64,000 bases of DNA from Solea solea (lineage: Eukaryota > Chordata > Actinopteri > Pleuronectiformes > Soleidae), in assembly GCF_958295425.1 (NCBI RefSeq), contig NC_081135.1:25578113-25642112 (forward strand), written 5' to 3'. A program made the translations under genes and the position numbers. Under the pieces are notes generated by a model. The model saw nothing but the letters and a program-made list of their open reading frames with translations. It was not told the DNA's origin and ran no database searches. This document shows, one piece after another, positions 1 to 13,600 of the stretch. Positions within the stretch are counted from its first letter, which is position 1, and each line of letters begins with the position of its first letter.

Positions 1-537
1 TGCATGCATATACTGTAAATTTACATTTCTTGCTCTTCCTTAAAACAATATATGCAAACAATACTTTAATCATACTATCCTGACAGTATATATGCAGTAT
101 ATAACGTTTGCACCAGCCATAACTTTAAAATAATATTTATGAACGACACATCAAACAGTGTGGTCCAATACTGTGACCAAAAAAGCCATAAAATTAAACA
201 ATCACATTTTTTAATCCAAGTTCAGACATTTTATTTTTGCTTATCCCATACAGAACTATGGATAATTTAACTTGTTGTTATTTACGCGTCACTTTTACAG
301 TCTTTAGGGGAGAAACAGGCGAGAGATATCTTACAGTAACGTGTGTGAATCACATAAACTTTAAACAGCATTGATAAAAACCCTTTAAAAGTCAAAATAA
401 AGAGCACTCACCGCAGGAAACAGCATGTATATTTCCAAAGTTGCGACTTCAGACTGTCAGGAAATTCAAGTATAATTCCCAGAGTCTGTGAACTAACAGA
501 TAATCATCTTAAAGTATCCGTATCACAGATGTGAGTC

Positions 538-640
538 TGGGTCAGCAGCTGGATGACGAGGGGGCCGCCCGTTTTATTCCCAACGGACTCGGTCGCGCGC
601 TGCGTGCGCGTGCATGCGCGGGGGACTTCTCACTGGGTGA
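538..640. promoter_or_regulatory. CpG-rich patch, possible promoter of an unseen gene
   Basis: This stretch is far richer in CpG and GC than its AT-rich surroundings (for example ggtcgcgcgctgcgtgcgcg). No open reading frame or exon nearby is recognisable. It could be the 5' end of a gene reading out of the window to the left, or an isolated GC-rich segment. Confidence 0.25.
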
Positions 641-700
641 GTAGAGCGATGTTTATGGTGTTGCTGAGAAAGCAGCTGCACTGAACAAACACAGCGCCGA

Positions 701-726
701 ATATATATATATATATATATATATAA
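701..726. repeat. (AT)n microsatellite
   Basis: About 13 AT dinucleotides in a row. Confidence 0.9.
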
Positions 727-1159
727 AAGGAATTAAAACGCAGCAGTGACATGAATACTAACAGGGTGCGGGAGTCCATCAGTCTGTCTGTCTGTCCAGT
801 GAGACGAAGAACACCGTGTCACATAACTCATTGTCTCCAAACAGCAGCAGCTTCACCGGCGCACGTGCCGCGCTGCTCCACATCCTTACATGGAGAGAGA
901 GCATGGCCCTCACACTTACTTCTCTTGTTTATGTCTCCACACCGTGCACCGTGCACACATGTCATGTTGGAATTTCACTGCAGCAACTATCCAGAAAATC
1001 TACACTCCATCAGTCACAGTATAGCCTCCAACATTTCTGTATGTACTGTATAGAATAACATTCACAGTAAATGACTCTCCATCCATTTACAGGGTTAATA
1101 GGTTACTGTATCATTTTATTGTGGATTTGTGTCAATTGTAAATCTGTTTACTGTAACCC

Positions 1160-1490
1160 AAGGTTATAATAGTTTGGGATTTTCCTTTAGTTTTTCGTTT
1201 TTATTTCGTTTTGGCTTTTTGTTTTTAAAGTTATTTCATTTTAATTAGTTTTTCGAGCGGGTTTGCTAGTTTTTATATATTAATTTCAGTGTTAGTTTTT
1301 TGTAATATGGAGTATTTACCAAGTGCAAGATTCAAAAAGGTCATAATAAGTGTTCTATTGTATGAGGACAGATGAACAACCATCCCTGAATCAAATTTAA
1401 CAGTCTACAAAAAGTAGACTGAAGTGCAAAATGTGCATAATACTGCTGAGGTTGGATATAGTTAGTGTGCAGTTAGGTAAAAAAAAAAAA
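1160..1490 (+). mobile_element. T-rich miniature element, copy 1 (truncated)
   Basis: It begins aaggttataatagtttggg and then carries TTTTAGTT-type motifs. An internal block follows (gagcgggtttgctagttttt, then a stretch ending in caagattcaaaaaggtcat) that is shared with copies at 42.84, 44.24 and 48.95 kb. The right inverted end is absent here. Non-autonomous; no ORF. Confidence 0.6.
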
Positions 1491-2389
1491 ATACTGTGTA
1501 CTGTGTACTGTGATTCAGCAGCAGTATTTTCAAATAAATGAAACCCCTGACATCATCACATCATTAAAAGTCTTCACTGAGCCCCTCTTCAAGTAAGACC
1601 AGGCATTTCTAATCTGTTAAGGGGCTCATTTAATACCAGTCCGTATTGTTTCAGGTGCAATGATAATTTGTGTGAAGCCATGTTTTAGTATAATCTTCTT
1701 CCTTTACAGGCTCTCTGCATTCAATGGCACCACAGTGTAGATGCTGCAGCACACACTTAGTTTTCATAGCCAATCAATTTTTCATTTACGTTTGAAGGAC
1801 ATTTTTCCTCTCAGACACTGAAGATTATTACAGATGATCTGTCTTGTCTTTTCATGCCTCTATGATTTTTATTCATTTTTTTTTTAATGAGTCAAGGGCA
1901 GAGATGTGTCCTCTCCTCGTCCTCCTCCTCCTCCTGATGACGTGAACTTTATGCTTCATTTAACTCCAGTATTTATAAGCATGCAAAGCAAATGCTTTGA
2001 TGAAAACATTGTGAGGGACACTTTTCAGATGGTGAAAAGTCTGAATGCACTGTTAGTTGTTGTTGTTTTTTCTTTACAGCTGATCAAGGACTTCAACCAT
2101 AACAAAAAAATGAAAAAAAATTTCACTCAGGGACGAATTAGTGTTGCATTCCAACTTCTTTTTACTGTAATTATCCATTCCTTTTAGTTACACAATATTG
2201 TTTGTGCTAATGAGGAAAATACTCAATTGATACCTTTAATCAAACAGGTCCCATGAGGTAAACAAATGGTTATGTAACATTTCCCCCCATTTCAAGTACC
2301 ACAAGGCAGCATTTTGTGTACTATTATATGTTAATTATATTCTCAATGTGTATAAACACTCTAATTGTCTTTCATATGCTTTTATGTAG

Positions 2390-2600
2390 TGCACTTTATT
2401 TCTATAGCGCTTTACAACAACCCACAGGTGTTTTACAAAATAAAAGCATTAAAGACAATACAAAAGAATAAAAAGTGAATAACAAGAATTAAAAGAATAA
2501 ACAGAATAAAACTGCCACTACTGGGTATTAAAAGTCATTCAGAATAAATATGTTTTAAGTTTGGGTTTAAAAACCCTGAAACACTTTCCTCTGATCTTTG
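2390..2600 (-). mobile_element. LINE 3'-tail-like repeat fragment
   Basis: The stretch with gcactttatttctatagcgc, followed by an A-rich tract of aataaaa-type repeats, resembles the 3' untranslated tail seen in fish L2-type LINEs. The same signature recurs near 18.7 kb. Assignment is by resemblance only. Confidence 0.4.
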
Positions 2601-3159
2601 ATCCTTACATGACTTGATGAAATCTAATCACCAAACTCCTCTTTATCCTTGACTGACCCCAATCATTTTTGCATATCAAAAATGAACCAGCACACAGCAC
2701 TTATGAATGCCTTGCTGCGTTCATTGATTCACAGCTCACTTATCAAAAAAACATATTCATAATTTAACCATGAAGCGCAACCATTATTCTATCGTCCGTA
2801 TCATACCGTCTCCACAAAGAATTCACCAAACCACTAACAGAGCCTGTAAGATCCATAATAACCATCCTCCCTGAACTTACTATTGCACTGCACTCTCTCA
2901 CTTCAGTGCCCTGACTCTCCACAACTACACAATTAATGAGCAATCTTTTTTCAAATCCTCAACAATTATTCTCCTCCAGCACTCACTGCTCTTCTCCCAA
3001 AAACGTAACACAGGATCATGTCATCAATCTCTCATGTGCTCGTTCCAGTTCTTTCCAAAAATGGGTTATTGTATGTATATGTATTGCAGCCATCCATACT
3101 TCCAGATGGCGAATCTTAATAAACTGCTAGATCCAGTCATTTACATACTTCACAGTTCA

Positions 3160-3545
3160 GAAATCTGGAGGAAAAGATATTGCAGCAGAAGTTTAACACC
3201 TGTCTGAGACATGTATTTAACACCAGGTGGACTGACGCAATCCGTAATGATGCGCTGTGGCACAGAGTGGCACAGGAGCCAGCTGCCAAGCAGATCCTGA
3301 GAAGGAAGGTGGGCAGAATTGGAGAAAACCCCTTCAGGAAAACACCAGCATCCATCATCATCTGCCAGACTCTGACCTGCAGCCCACAGAGAGGAATGGT
3401 CCAGGAACAGCTGGTGATAAGACACTGTTGTGGAACTGAAGGAAGAGCGAACTAGGTGGAGAGAGGCAGAGAGGTGAGCCCAGAATCCAGTGAGATGGAA
3501 AAGTGTCTTTGAAGCTCTGCTCGGGGCAAAGGGGCCTAAATAAGT
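3160..3545 (+). pseudogene. Relic of a non-LTR retrotransposon reverse-transcriptase C-terminus
   Basis: Translation in two successive frames gives the conserved tail of a LINE RT protein. The first block runs from CLRH through DAIRNDALWHRV to ILRRKVGRIG and lies in the frame starting near 3180. It then continues in another frame with an ELGGERQRGEP-like and GLNK-like ending. At least one frameshift and several stops mark it as dead. The type is non-LTR; the exact clade is not assignable by eye. Confidence 0.6.
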
Positions 3546-3829
3546 ATTATTGCAGAGAATCTCCTCAAACCTTCCAAGGATATAATAAGCTTTTAAGATT
3601 TACACAACATACAGTGTAAAATCAGTACCACTGCAAACAAGAGAGTTCAACAAGGGAGAGCTTTAGAGCCAGAGAGTATATTTAGATTGAGAGCTGCCTT
3701 TTAATCAGGCCACGACACTGTGTGACTGTCAGCAGGAACGTCCCAGAAATGCAGGGATTCATCCACTTAACTGCTAATGTGTCTGTGTGTGTGTGAATTT
3801 CTGAGGAAATGCTGAGTGTGCAAGTGGGC

Positions 3830-3884
<55 letters not shown>
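3830..3884. repeat. (GA)n microsatellite
   Basis: A near-perfect GA run of about 55 bp, with one AGCG interruption. Confidence 0.95.
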
Positions 3885-3886
<2 letters not shown>

Positions 3887-4849
3887 TGGCAAATTGAGTC
3901 TTTTCCCTGAGCAACACTTTTTAAAATGTTAGCTGCATCCAGGTGGAGGAACTGTGCGGAGGCCCCGGTTTACAAGTTTTACATTTATGACACTGTTACA
4001 TGTTGGGATATAAATGCTGATATCCGATATTTTATCACCAGTATAAATGTATACCTTCCAGTCCACCGCTGTAAAAACAAAACATTTATTTAACCAGGCA
4101 GGACAGATTATGAACACATTCTTGTTTACAACTGCAAATACTGCACGTTTTACTGCATGTACAGTAACTGCTGGGTTGCACAAAAGGGAGAGAATGTTTT
4201 TATTCTCCATACAGTAAAGTGGCTCTGAGTAAAAATGTATCAATATTAGGAAAACGTTGAACATTTCTGCCAAAACGCTTACTTTTCCAAATGTAACAGT
4301 TCACAGTACCTCAGTTGTTTCTGATTATTTGTATGCCTCATCACTAACTCTCCTGTCCTTTCAGGTCCTGCCCTCAACTGCAATCAGCTCATTCCCCGCA
4401 CCTGTGGTTCCACGGCCCTTCTCCTCACCTGCAGCTCGTTAGTTCTCCTGTATTTATACCAGCTCTCGACCACCTTACCGCTGCCAGATTGTCTTGTGTT
4501 TATGCCAAGCTCTCCCGCATTTCCAGTTTTCCAGTCTACTGGGATCTGACCTGTTTGTAGACTGACCTCTGGATTCTTTGCCTGCCGTTATTTGGATCTG
4601 TTTGCCTCGTTGGACTGATTTCCTCGTACGTTTGACCTCTGCCTGTTTTTGAGTAAGTAAGCCAGTGCATCTCACCCCCACACCACTCCCTGTTTCAGAC
4701 CATTACATTGCTGTTCACTCTTGTAAAATGTGCTGCTGTTGTGTAAAGAAAGTTGATACACTTACTGTAAACAAATAATTGTGTAGGAAAGTCCCCAAGT
4801 GCAGTACAGGAATAAACCACCAGGGGGAGAACACAAGCTATAAAAAATT

Positions 4850-4935
4850 AGTCCTCATGGGGACAAATTCCTGGTCCCAATGAGGCAGAAATCTAATTTC
4901 TGACTGAGGAAGTGGTTAAAGTAAGGGTTAGTGGA
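4850..4935. repeat. Dispersed cctcatggggac-type repeat fragment
   Basis: The stretch from ttagtcctcatggggacaaa to caatgaggcagaaat resembles related sequence at 46.33 and 46.61 kb (gaccaggttttggtccccat). It is a degenerate dispersed repeat of unknown class. Confidence 0.4.
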
Positions 4936-7293
4936 ACGTCTACACTGCCCACACTGCCTGTTTTTCAGTGGTGGTTTACTCTGTGAATGCAGCATCAGAA
5001 TTCAGTAGCCTCTCACCCTGAACAGGAACAAGTGGGCACACAAACAAACAAGAATCAGTCTGCTATAGCCGCCTCAACCATTGCTGCCTACGTGGACTTT
5101 ATAATACCAATTAAAATTTCTTTTCACCCTAACACAAATGTGCAGCGAGTCAATTGCTGCGTGTTATGGCAGACTGACTTCAGATGACCTGCAACTTGCC
5201 AATACTGTATATGCAATTCTTTCTACTTTCAAAGGTTCAGCGTCCTGTAGAAATCCAATTTTTGGGTCAGTTCTCTGCAGATGAAAGTGGTGTATACGAT
5301 GGTTTTATTACGATGGAGTGACAAGCAGGCAGAACGGCAACCCCACTGAAACACGACTTTCCCACACATTCAAGCTTTGCAGTGCCTCTGTTATTTTGCT
5401 TTAACTAAAATGTCGTAAGCTGGAGGCAAAATTTCGATGTTTGGTTTGTTTTATCTTGAAGTTACACATTGTTCCAGTATAGCGAGTTTAGTGTTGAGAT
5501 TTTCTAGTGACTGTATACTGAGAATGTTTGAAAAATGTATGAAAATTGTGTCAATAGGGGTTGGTTAATTGTTTTAAATTATAATTTAATCGCATGTCCT
5601 GTTAGATCTCATGCTCCCGCGACAAACGGGACACAGATACATACATCTCAACATGTGCAACTAAGTTTAAGTATTTAAACTGCATGTGTCTCATGTTAAA
5701 CCACACTGAGGAGATTCGGGTGACACATTTTTATCCGTCTGGTTGTTTTCTGTCGACTTGAGTTTCATCACAGTCAGGTGTGCTGTATGTGCTTTTATAT
5801 TTAAAGAGACAAGGTGTGAAGAAAACCGAGGCGAGCGTGCTTGACGATGAACTCGCTGCAACCTTGCAGTTCTTTGCGAGTGGGCTCCATATACGTGCGG
5901 CTCCCACCCATTGATATCAGCACTTCATGTCTTAAATAATTCAGCAGAAAGTCATGGCACCACCTGATTCTCTGCAGATACTGTACTCACTGGCATTTGC
6001 TTATGATGAGGTCTAGCAGGGTTGCAAAACAAGCTATTTTAATACTAAGAATTTGTGTTTATGCATTTTGACAGCTGAATTTTTGACTTCCTGACTTCCC
6101 TAAATGCTGCAATGAAATTATTACCATGTATATCAGATAGTCTTCATATATTAGATATGAAGAAGCTGCAAAGCAAAAACCTACAGGAATGAAAAATGTC
6201 AACATTACACACAAGCATCACTTGAATTAATGTGGCTCATTTCTATCCCAAGTATACTGACGCTAATGATGTGTTTTAATTCAAAGCATGTTGGAAAGCG
6301 CTCAGAGGCAGAGCTTCTTCTTCTGCTCCACGCTATCATCCGTGTTGCCTTGTAATAATATTCATAGCACGATAATAGCAGTAAAATAATATTATCATCA
6401 AAACGATTTTCAGGAAACTGAAGGAGAAAACTGCGGGAAAGTGTGCAGTTTCACCTCCACAGTGTCAGCCTCTTGAAATTATGAATAAAAGGACTTGCAT
6501 CAATAAGACGCCCTCTTCCATCCCCACCCAGCTATGAGCAGGTTTTTATACCAATGTTTCTTCCCTCCCACAACACGCTTTAGAGATGTGCTGTCCCCTG
6601 GGATAAAACTGATCTTTCATGGACATGGAGTTAAATATCAAAGAGCATATCTTAGTCTGAGAGCCGAGGGATGGGGGAAAATCTCTGGCTCTGTGAGCCA
6701 AATGTGAACATGAATATGTGCATAATGGAGTGCAAGTGACACTGTGGTGCTTTGGAGCACAGAAATGTTTTCATGTGTGGATAAAGTAGCAGGAGTATTT
6801 AAGCGGACTGGCTGATGAAGGTCCTTATTATCGTTTTTATTCCTCTCTAATGCTCAGGTGCATTGTTAGAAACACTGGGGGAAAAAAGAAAGTGTTGTTT
6901 AGAGACAAGGTGTTCCAAAAAGAACAAATTGCTCAAAGATTTTGCAAAATACAATCAACAAACTCGCCCAGTGGCAGCTGAGTGCTTGTCAAAGACAGCT
7001 GACAAAAAGCCTATACTTAAAAACAAAACAAAACTGCATCAGTTCTGTTTAATATAATTGTAGGATGGCATGTGAGTCTTGTGCGTTGGCACCTTGCAAC
7101 GCCTCAAATGACTGCAATCAACAAAACCCACTGCTGTTTTTTTTGATTTATAGCTGATATATTTGATGTGATACCTGCAGCTCCACTTTGTGTGAGACAG
7201 TAAATGATCACACAGACAAAAGCTTTGTCCTTTTCCGGAGAAAAGTGTTTCTCTTCATAAATGTACATTCCAACATTCATGTTTGTTTTTCCT

Positions 7294-7321
7294 GACACAC
7301 ACACACACACACACACACACA
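7294..7321. repeat. (CA)n microsatellite
   Basis: About 13 CA dinucleotides. Confidence 0.9.
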
Positions 7322-7531
7322 TCCCAGCAAAACATTAAAAATGTATGAAGTAGGATGAAGCATGGTTAAAGGTTCTGTCACTAATGATGCTGTTAGAAGC
7401 TTTTAGTCGTTATTGAAATGACCTTTGAACATGTTATCGCTTCACCGTGCTCGTCCCACTCGTACTATAAATTATATGTCAAATAAAAACACAACTTTCC
7501 AAGCAATTCTGAAAATCAAACAATTTTGACT

Positions 7532-7537
7532 TTTATT
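7532..7537 (-). terminator. Candidate marchf4 poly(A) signal
   Basis: TTTATT on the plus strand reads AATAAA on the coding strand, about 155 nt after the marchf4 stop. MARCHF mRNAs often have longer 3' UTRs, so this may be only a proximal site. Confidence 0.4.
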
Positions 7538-7690
7538 CAATCCACGTAAGGACAGCAGAGATGCATTTTGAAACAAACAAGAACATTGTATTAATCCAGT
7601 GCAGTTAGGGTTGTTGTTTTTTTCTTCTCAACTGTCAGCTGGTTTGTAAATCTTTCACGTCCGTGTGACATAAGGCCTTATTTTCCTCTT

Positions 7691-10600
7691 TTAGACTGTA
7701 GTAACTCGCATGACCAGCTCTCGTGAACTATTGCTGGATTGGCTGCGTGGCTCCGGCTGCCTCAGTTGGCTGAGGAGGTGGAGGATGTTGTAGGAACAGT
7801 GTGGGTCCGACACTGCGCTGCCACTGTTGGGATCTACGTGCGTTCCCAGTCCTCCTGTGGTTGTCACCACATCTGTGGAAGTGGAGCCGGCGGCTGTGGA
7901 GGCTACCACCATCAGGGAGGAGGTGGAGGTGGACACTCCTATCCCAGTCTGATAGCCCTCGGTGGGCTGGGACACAGTCCTGTCCACAGTGGTATTCTTC
8001 AGGTCATCGCTGTCCATTGACTTATTATAATTCAAGACCTTCCACTGCTGGTTCACCGCCTGCCACCGGTGGAAGATACGAAACACGGAAGGTCCCTCGT
8101 GGACAATTAGAGCTGTTGAGATCAGAGCAACAAAGAGATCAAGCCTGTATAATGTACTAGCAGAGGATGAAACAGAGAGAGAAATAAAATCTTTAACAGC
8201 ATTGCATTATAACCCCAAGATAGGATCTTATTTAAAACAAAAGCAAAACAACAAAAACACTACACACATGACACAACTTATGACACAAAGACACTCACCA
8301 TTTTCAAATTAAGGTGATCTAAAGTGATGCATCTGTTCTCTGGGGTCGTTCGATAACATCTTATCAAGGTTTCAAATTACTTATTGATTTGTGCTCATTG
8401 AACTGTGTATATGAAACAATGAAATCAATCTGTGACATTGGGTTCTTAAAACCAAATGTTTTACAGCGTTAACGCCACATAGAGGGAATATAAGGTTTGG
8501 ATTTATTTATTAAGCACACACTGTTGCACTTTATTTCAGACCTCCATTTCACATTTTAAAGCTGATGTAAACATTTAAAAGTGTTTAGTGATGTATTTGT
8601 TTACAGTTGTTCTATACAATCGGATAATAACAAGAGCATAGTGTAAAACAGTTGCATATGTAAAATACGTCTTAGGAGAAGTTATAAAACATTCTTTCAT
8701 GAATAATTTATTTAATGGCGATAGAAATACAATAAATGCTAAGTCAGAGTGGTTAAAATAAGTGTTGCTACTGTATGTAGAGGCTATATTCTCTCACAGA
8801 CTACAAATAACAAAGCATCATTTGGGTTATAGCATAATAGTTTTCTCTAATATGAATTAAATAAGCTTTACATGTTGCAATCAACGCTAATTACTGATCA
8901 TATGGACTTAATTTCCTCTCTATTTGAGTTTTTTTTTTTTTAATAGATTCCAGTCTTTTCTCTTCATATTCATTCAAAGTGAGGTATCTGCACTGAAAAT
9001 CTGCCAGGTGACAAGCTAAGATCTGTAAAAATGCAGTGAATTTATGACACCACGGTCGATCATCGGCACCAAACCGGGGACAATCAATCTCCTACTCTCA
9101 TCCTGACGCAGAGGCAGTTATGTTTTTTTTTATTTTTATTATGTGAAATGCCATCACACAGCCATCCGAAACCCGAGGGCCCCTCGGGCTCCAGAGGCCG
9201 ACAGCTGGCTTCAAGTTTCAATTTGGACTCCCACACAAAAGGTTTAGAAGATGAGAAGATGATTAAAATGTTTTTTTTGTTTGTTTGTTTTTCGCCCCTT
9301 TGGGTTGTATATCAGTACACAATGGTCGTCAGTGTGTGCATGACAGTGACACTGCAGCTTTTATTAAAAAGTGAAATGCATTTTAATGAATGCAAATAAA
9401 ACACTTCAGTTGCTGCAAAGCACACACAGACACAGGTGTGTGCAGCATATATTAAAAAAGAAAGCTCAAACAATCCTGCACTCAAAAATTGAAATATGAG
9501 TTTCTAGACACCCAATATTGGTTAAATGGCGTAGACTAGTTGCGTTAAATGTCAATAGTGTAAACTATCAATGGCGTCCACAACACTTTGCACACAGCTG
9601 GAGGATATAAGTATTGACTCTGCTGAACAGCTATGACATTATGTTTACTCTGCTGGATGAAAACACAATATACCTGTAATAATGTCAGCATAAAAAAAGT
9701 GCAGACTTTTAAAGAGGAAGAAAACCAGCTCACCGATGCACACGACATCCATGAAGCCGTACATGCCGTAGCAGATCTGGAAAAGCAGATCTTGTCGCTG
9801 CCAGCGGGCCGACGGGCTAAAGGACGACCACACCAGCCAGGAGATACTGGCCATCAGGAACAGTGAGCCCAAGATGGCTGCTGCTATCTGCACTTTCTCT
9901 ATCACTGTCAGGGAGATAGCCTGCCACTGCAACAGGACAGAGACCACAGGCAAGATCAGTTTCTGTATCTCTGACTGTTTTCTTTCTTCTTTTTTTAATA
10001 ATTGGGAAACAGGGGAGAACACATAAAGATGAAGATTTAAACATCATCTTAATTTAATCAGGCCATTTCCAAACAATTCAACTGAAACAAAAGAAAAAGC
10101 CTTCAGGGCCAGGGAATGATACTGCTTATATTAGAAGCAGTATATTAAACACAAAATCTAAATTCTCAAGCACAAATCTATGGTAAAAATAACTTCCACT
10201 CAAAATGATCTGAAACAAAGAACATTTTTCTTTATCTTCTTTATCTGTAATCTTTCTGTTGGAGGGATCAGATGACAGAAAAGACCTGCGTGAAGTTATT
10301 TAACATATGTTCAGACCTAAACTGGAAATTGTGTTATTTGACAGTTTTATTTTAACCACCAATGTTGATATGTGAACTAAAAATGGATTGAAATGAGTGA
10401 CTTGATTCACCTTCACTTAGGAACCCTAATAATTTTCCTGATGATTCATCAAAACATTGTTCCAAACACTGGTCGGAACAAGGGCATTGCTTTCTGCATG
10501 GAGTTTGCGTGTGTGTGTGTGTTCTCCAGCTTCCTCCCCCAGTCCAAAAACATGCAATATGGAAATTAGGTAAACTGGACATTATAAATTGACTGTAGGT

Positions 10601-13600
10601 GTGAGAGTGGATGGTTGTTTGTTTCTGTGTCCCTGTGATGGACTGGAAACCCCACCTTTTGCCCCATGACAGCTGGGATTGGCTCGAGCGTCCCCTATGA
10701 CCCTCATGTGAAGGATACAGTGGTAGAAGACGAGTGAGATGAATGAATTATAATGACTCTGCAGTTTGCCACTCCTTCATTCTCTGTGTCTTCTGCAGAA
10801 GACTAACCCTAGTCTCCCTTTGCTTCAGGTCCACATACTCTAGGTCTGCTTTTGGTTTGACCCTGGTTCAAATTCCATTCCTGTAACGACAGTCTCGCTG
10901 CTTACATCACTCTGATCTCTCTGGTTCAGCACAGCAAACATATCATCCTGTCACTCTCATAATCCCCTGTTTTAATGTGTGTGTGTGCAAAGGAACTCAA
11001 CATTTTTTTTTTTCGGGAACTTTTTTTGCTATCTGCTTCTGGCTCTGCATACGGGATCCAGTTTCTTTTTTTGCATGCAGACATAATAGCACTCAGTGAC
11101 TAATGTGGGAATTGACTTGCCAGTGTTTGGTAGATTTAAAAAGTATACTGCAATTTCTTTATAATCCTTAGTTTCTTATCTGAACCTTTTCAACTGTGTT
11201 TTTTTTTTTTTACTCTTTCAGCTCACCTGTAGAGGGTTCTTGGTGCTGATGGCAATGACCTGATATTTGTAGTAGCAGAGCTCACAGGCCCATGACCCCC
11301 TCTCACTGATCCACTTGATGAGGCAGGGCTGGTGCGTGCAGCGCACTGACCCGCAGCACCGACATGGGCTCAGGAGCTCCCCCTGCAGGAGAGACGCAAA
11401 GTCACACAGTCACTACAAGCAATGCCGTAAGTGTTTGAAACTTCTTAGCAAAACCTTTTTTTTCTCCAGATATTTGTTTGACAGTCAGTAGAGCTCTCAC
11501 TCTGAAGCAAAAGAAAGAAACAGGAAGCAGCAAAAATACCCATCCTGCACTTTTGAGCAACAGCACAAAAACTTCACTCAAACAAAAAATATCAAACAGT
11601 GAAAAATAAAATCTTATTGTAACTGCGCAAGACTAAGAGCCGGATAATAAGAAGACATATGTGCTGTCACCAACCAGTGATTGATGATCCTTGGCTTTCT
11701 GCTTGTATTTCCCCCAAAGCAGTTATTTCTTACACATACAATATACTGCAGGACACACTATACACACACATTTGTATTTCGTTGCAGTTTTTTTGTGCTG
11801 GATCACTGATTTTCTCAGAGCGTTGAGTACTGGCAAGCATGCATCTTAAGTACAAAACACACAGCTATGTATTGGCAGAACATCAGTTCAGGTGTGAAAT
11901 GAACCCTTAGCATTGCAGAAAGCCCAAAACAAATATGCTGGATTACTTGCATCATTGAAACGTGTAGGATTAGAGAGTAAAACCACAACAATGCTGTAAA
12001 TGATTACACTGTTATTGTTACTGCAGCGCTTACACTGCACAGAGCTCATTTAAATGTTGAAGAAACACTTAGTCTCTGTCTGCAGCTGATCTGATCTAAC
12101 ATCCTGTGTGTTTGGCTGCCCTGCATTTCACTAATATTCCATCCATCACTTTTAAACCAGATCCAACATATTGGACAGTTATTACAGAAGATATTGTTGC
12201 TCGCTTGAAGATCTAGGGATAATGTAGATGATTGTGTTAAACCAGCGGGAAGCGGAAGCCCAGAGATTTTGAAGAGGTAGCTTAGCTTACAAAACCAGAC
12301 CTTCACTTCAGCATTTCAAAGTTGTTCGAGGTCTGTTTTTGAGAAGCATTTGAGCGAAGCAATATCACCTGAAAAGATGCTCAAATGGTTGATGTTTTTA
12401 TGTGAAAAATCTTAGATTTATCAGCCTTAGATTTAAACTTGACCAACATCTTTTCAACAGCTACGGTGGAGTTTTGAAGTTTCACAAAAAATCTGTATAA
12501 AGTCATGAAATAATTCTTTTGACATGGAAGGCAATACTTTAGCAATATAAGACACTTAAAGATCCTGTGTTGATCTTCATGGGTAAAATTAACTAGTTAC
12601 AGAATTAAAAACTGGAAAAGCAATAGAGAATCCAAATCCACTTGGACAGTGCAGTTTAACACCCAAATACATGAATTAAAAGTGTTGCACTCGACATTGT
12701 TCATGGTTGTGCCATGTGCTTTTATACAGACAACAGCAGACCACTGTTGTTTGTAATGAGCGCATGTCCCCACCTGCGGGTACATATTCAAATTATATAC
12801 AATAATAAGATGCCCACTTCCTATACAATGATAAGAAAACACTGCACAGCTGCAGCACACTCCCATTCCTCTGCTTCAAGATAACAAGGATGCCAAATGT
12901 GTCTTTCTGTGCAACTGTCCAAAACTGGAAATGACTCCACCAGATTTCAACGTATTATGATGCCGCACTCAGCCTGTGGAACAAATGGCGGGTCTATATA
13001 TTCTCGCCTTGGGCTCCAAGATCGTTAGAATACATTAATAGTTTTGTCTTATGGAATATAGATGATGTAGACTTACCACCTTTAAGAAACTTGGATCTAT
13101 AGAATATTAAATACAAAACATAAATAAATGAGTCAGCCCACTTCTGAAAACTCTCCACCTCTATAAACCAATTCACTGAGTTTCAAAGCCTATGTTTAAT
13201 GTAGTATACAGCACGCACTGTGTCTGTATAACATGAGGATATGGCATAGAGGTTTTAGCAAAAATTATAAAATGCACTGAGGCTCCATGGTGTCATTTTG
13301 CTGACATCTCTGACAGACGGAGAAGTAGCCTGGTCAAAAGCAGACGGAGAAGACGGAGAAGTAGCCTGGTCAAAAGCAGGGAGCTAGAGGAGAAAAGGCC
13401 CATCTACAGATGGTCAGGGTGGGAGTGTATTGGCAGGTGTGCCAACACTTCTGCCTTGTCCAGGGGGACTCAGACTGCTGACTGTGACTGTCCTGATCAC
13501 AGCCAAAAGCTAAAACCTGGATCACTTCAGTACAACTGAGACGAGGGAGAAGGAGCAGGAGAGACTGATAACAAACCCGGCATTACACCCCCACACACAA

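Larger units (their letters stand above)
1..2389. other. Non-coding region left of the window
   Basis: No exon is supportable. The stretch contains the CpG-rich patch near 0.6 kb, an AT microsatellite, and a T-rich miniature element copy from 1160. Open frames here are short and have no recognisable domains. Confidence 0.6.
3546..7530. other. Non-coding region downstream of marchf4
   Basis: No exon is supportable. The stretch has GA and CA microsatellites, a short copy of a cctcatggggaca-type fish repeat at about 4.85 kb, and AT-rich unique sequence. Part may be unannotated marchf4 3' UTR if a distal poly(A) site is used. Confidence 0.5.

Noticed and set aside
13316..13379. Tandem repeat considered as a CRISPR-like or minisatellite array
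   Set aside because: Only two units exist and the genome is eukaryotic; it is a simple local duplication.
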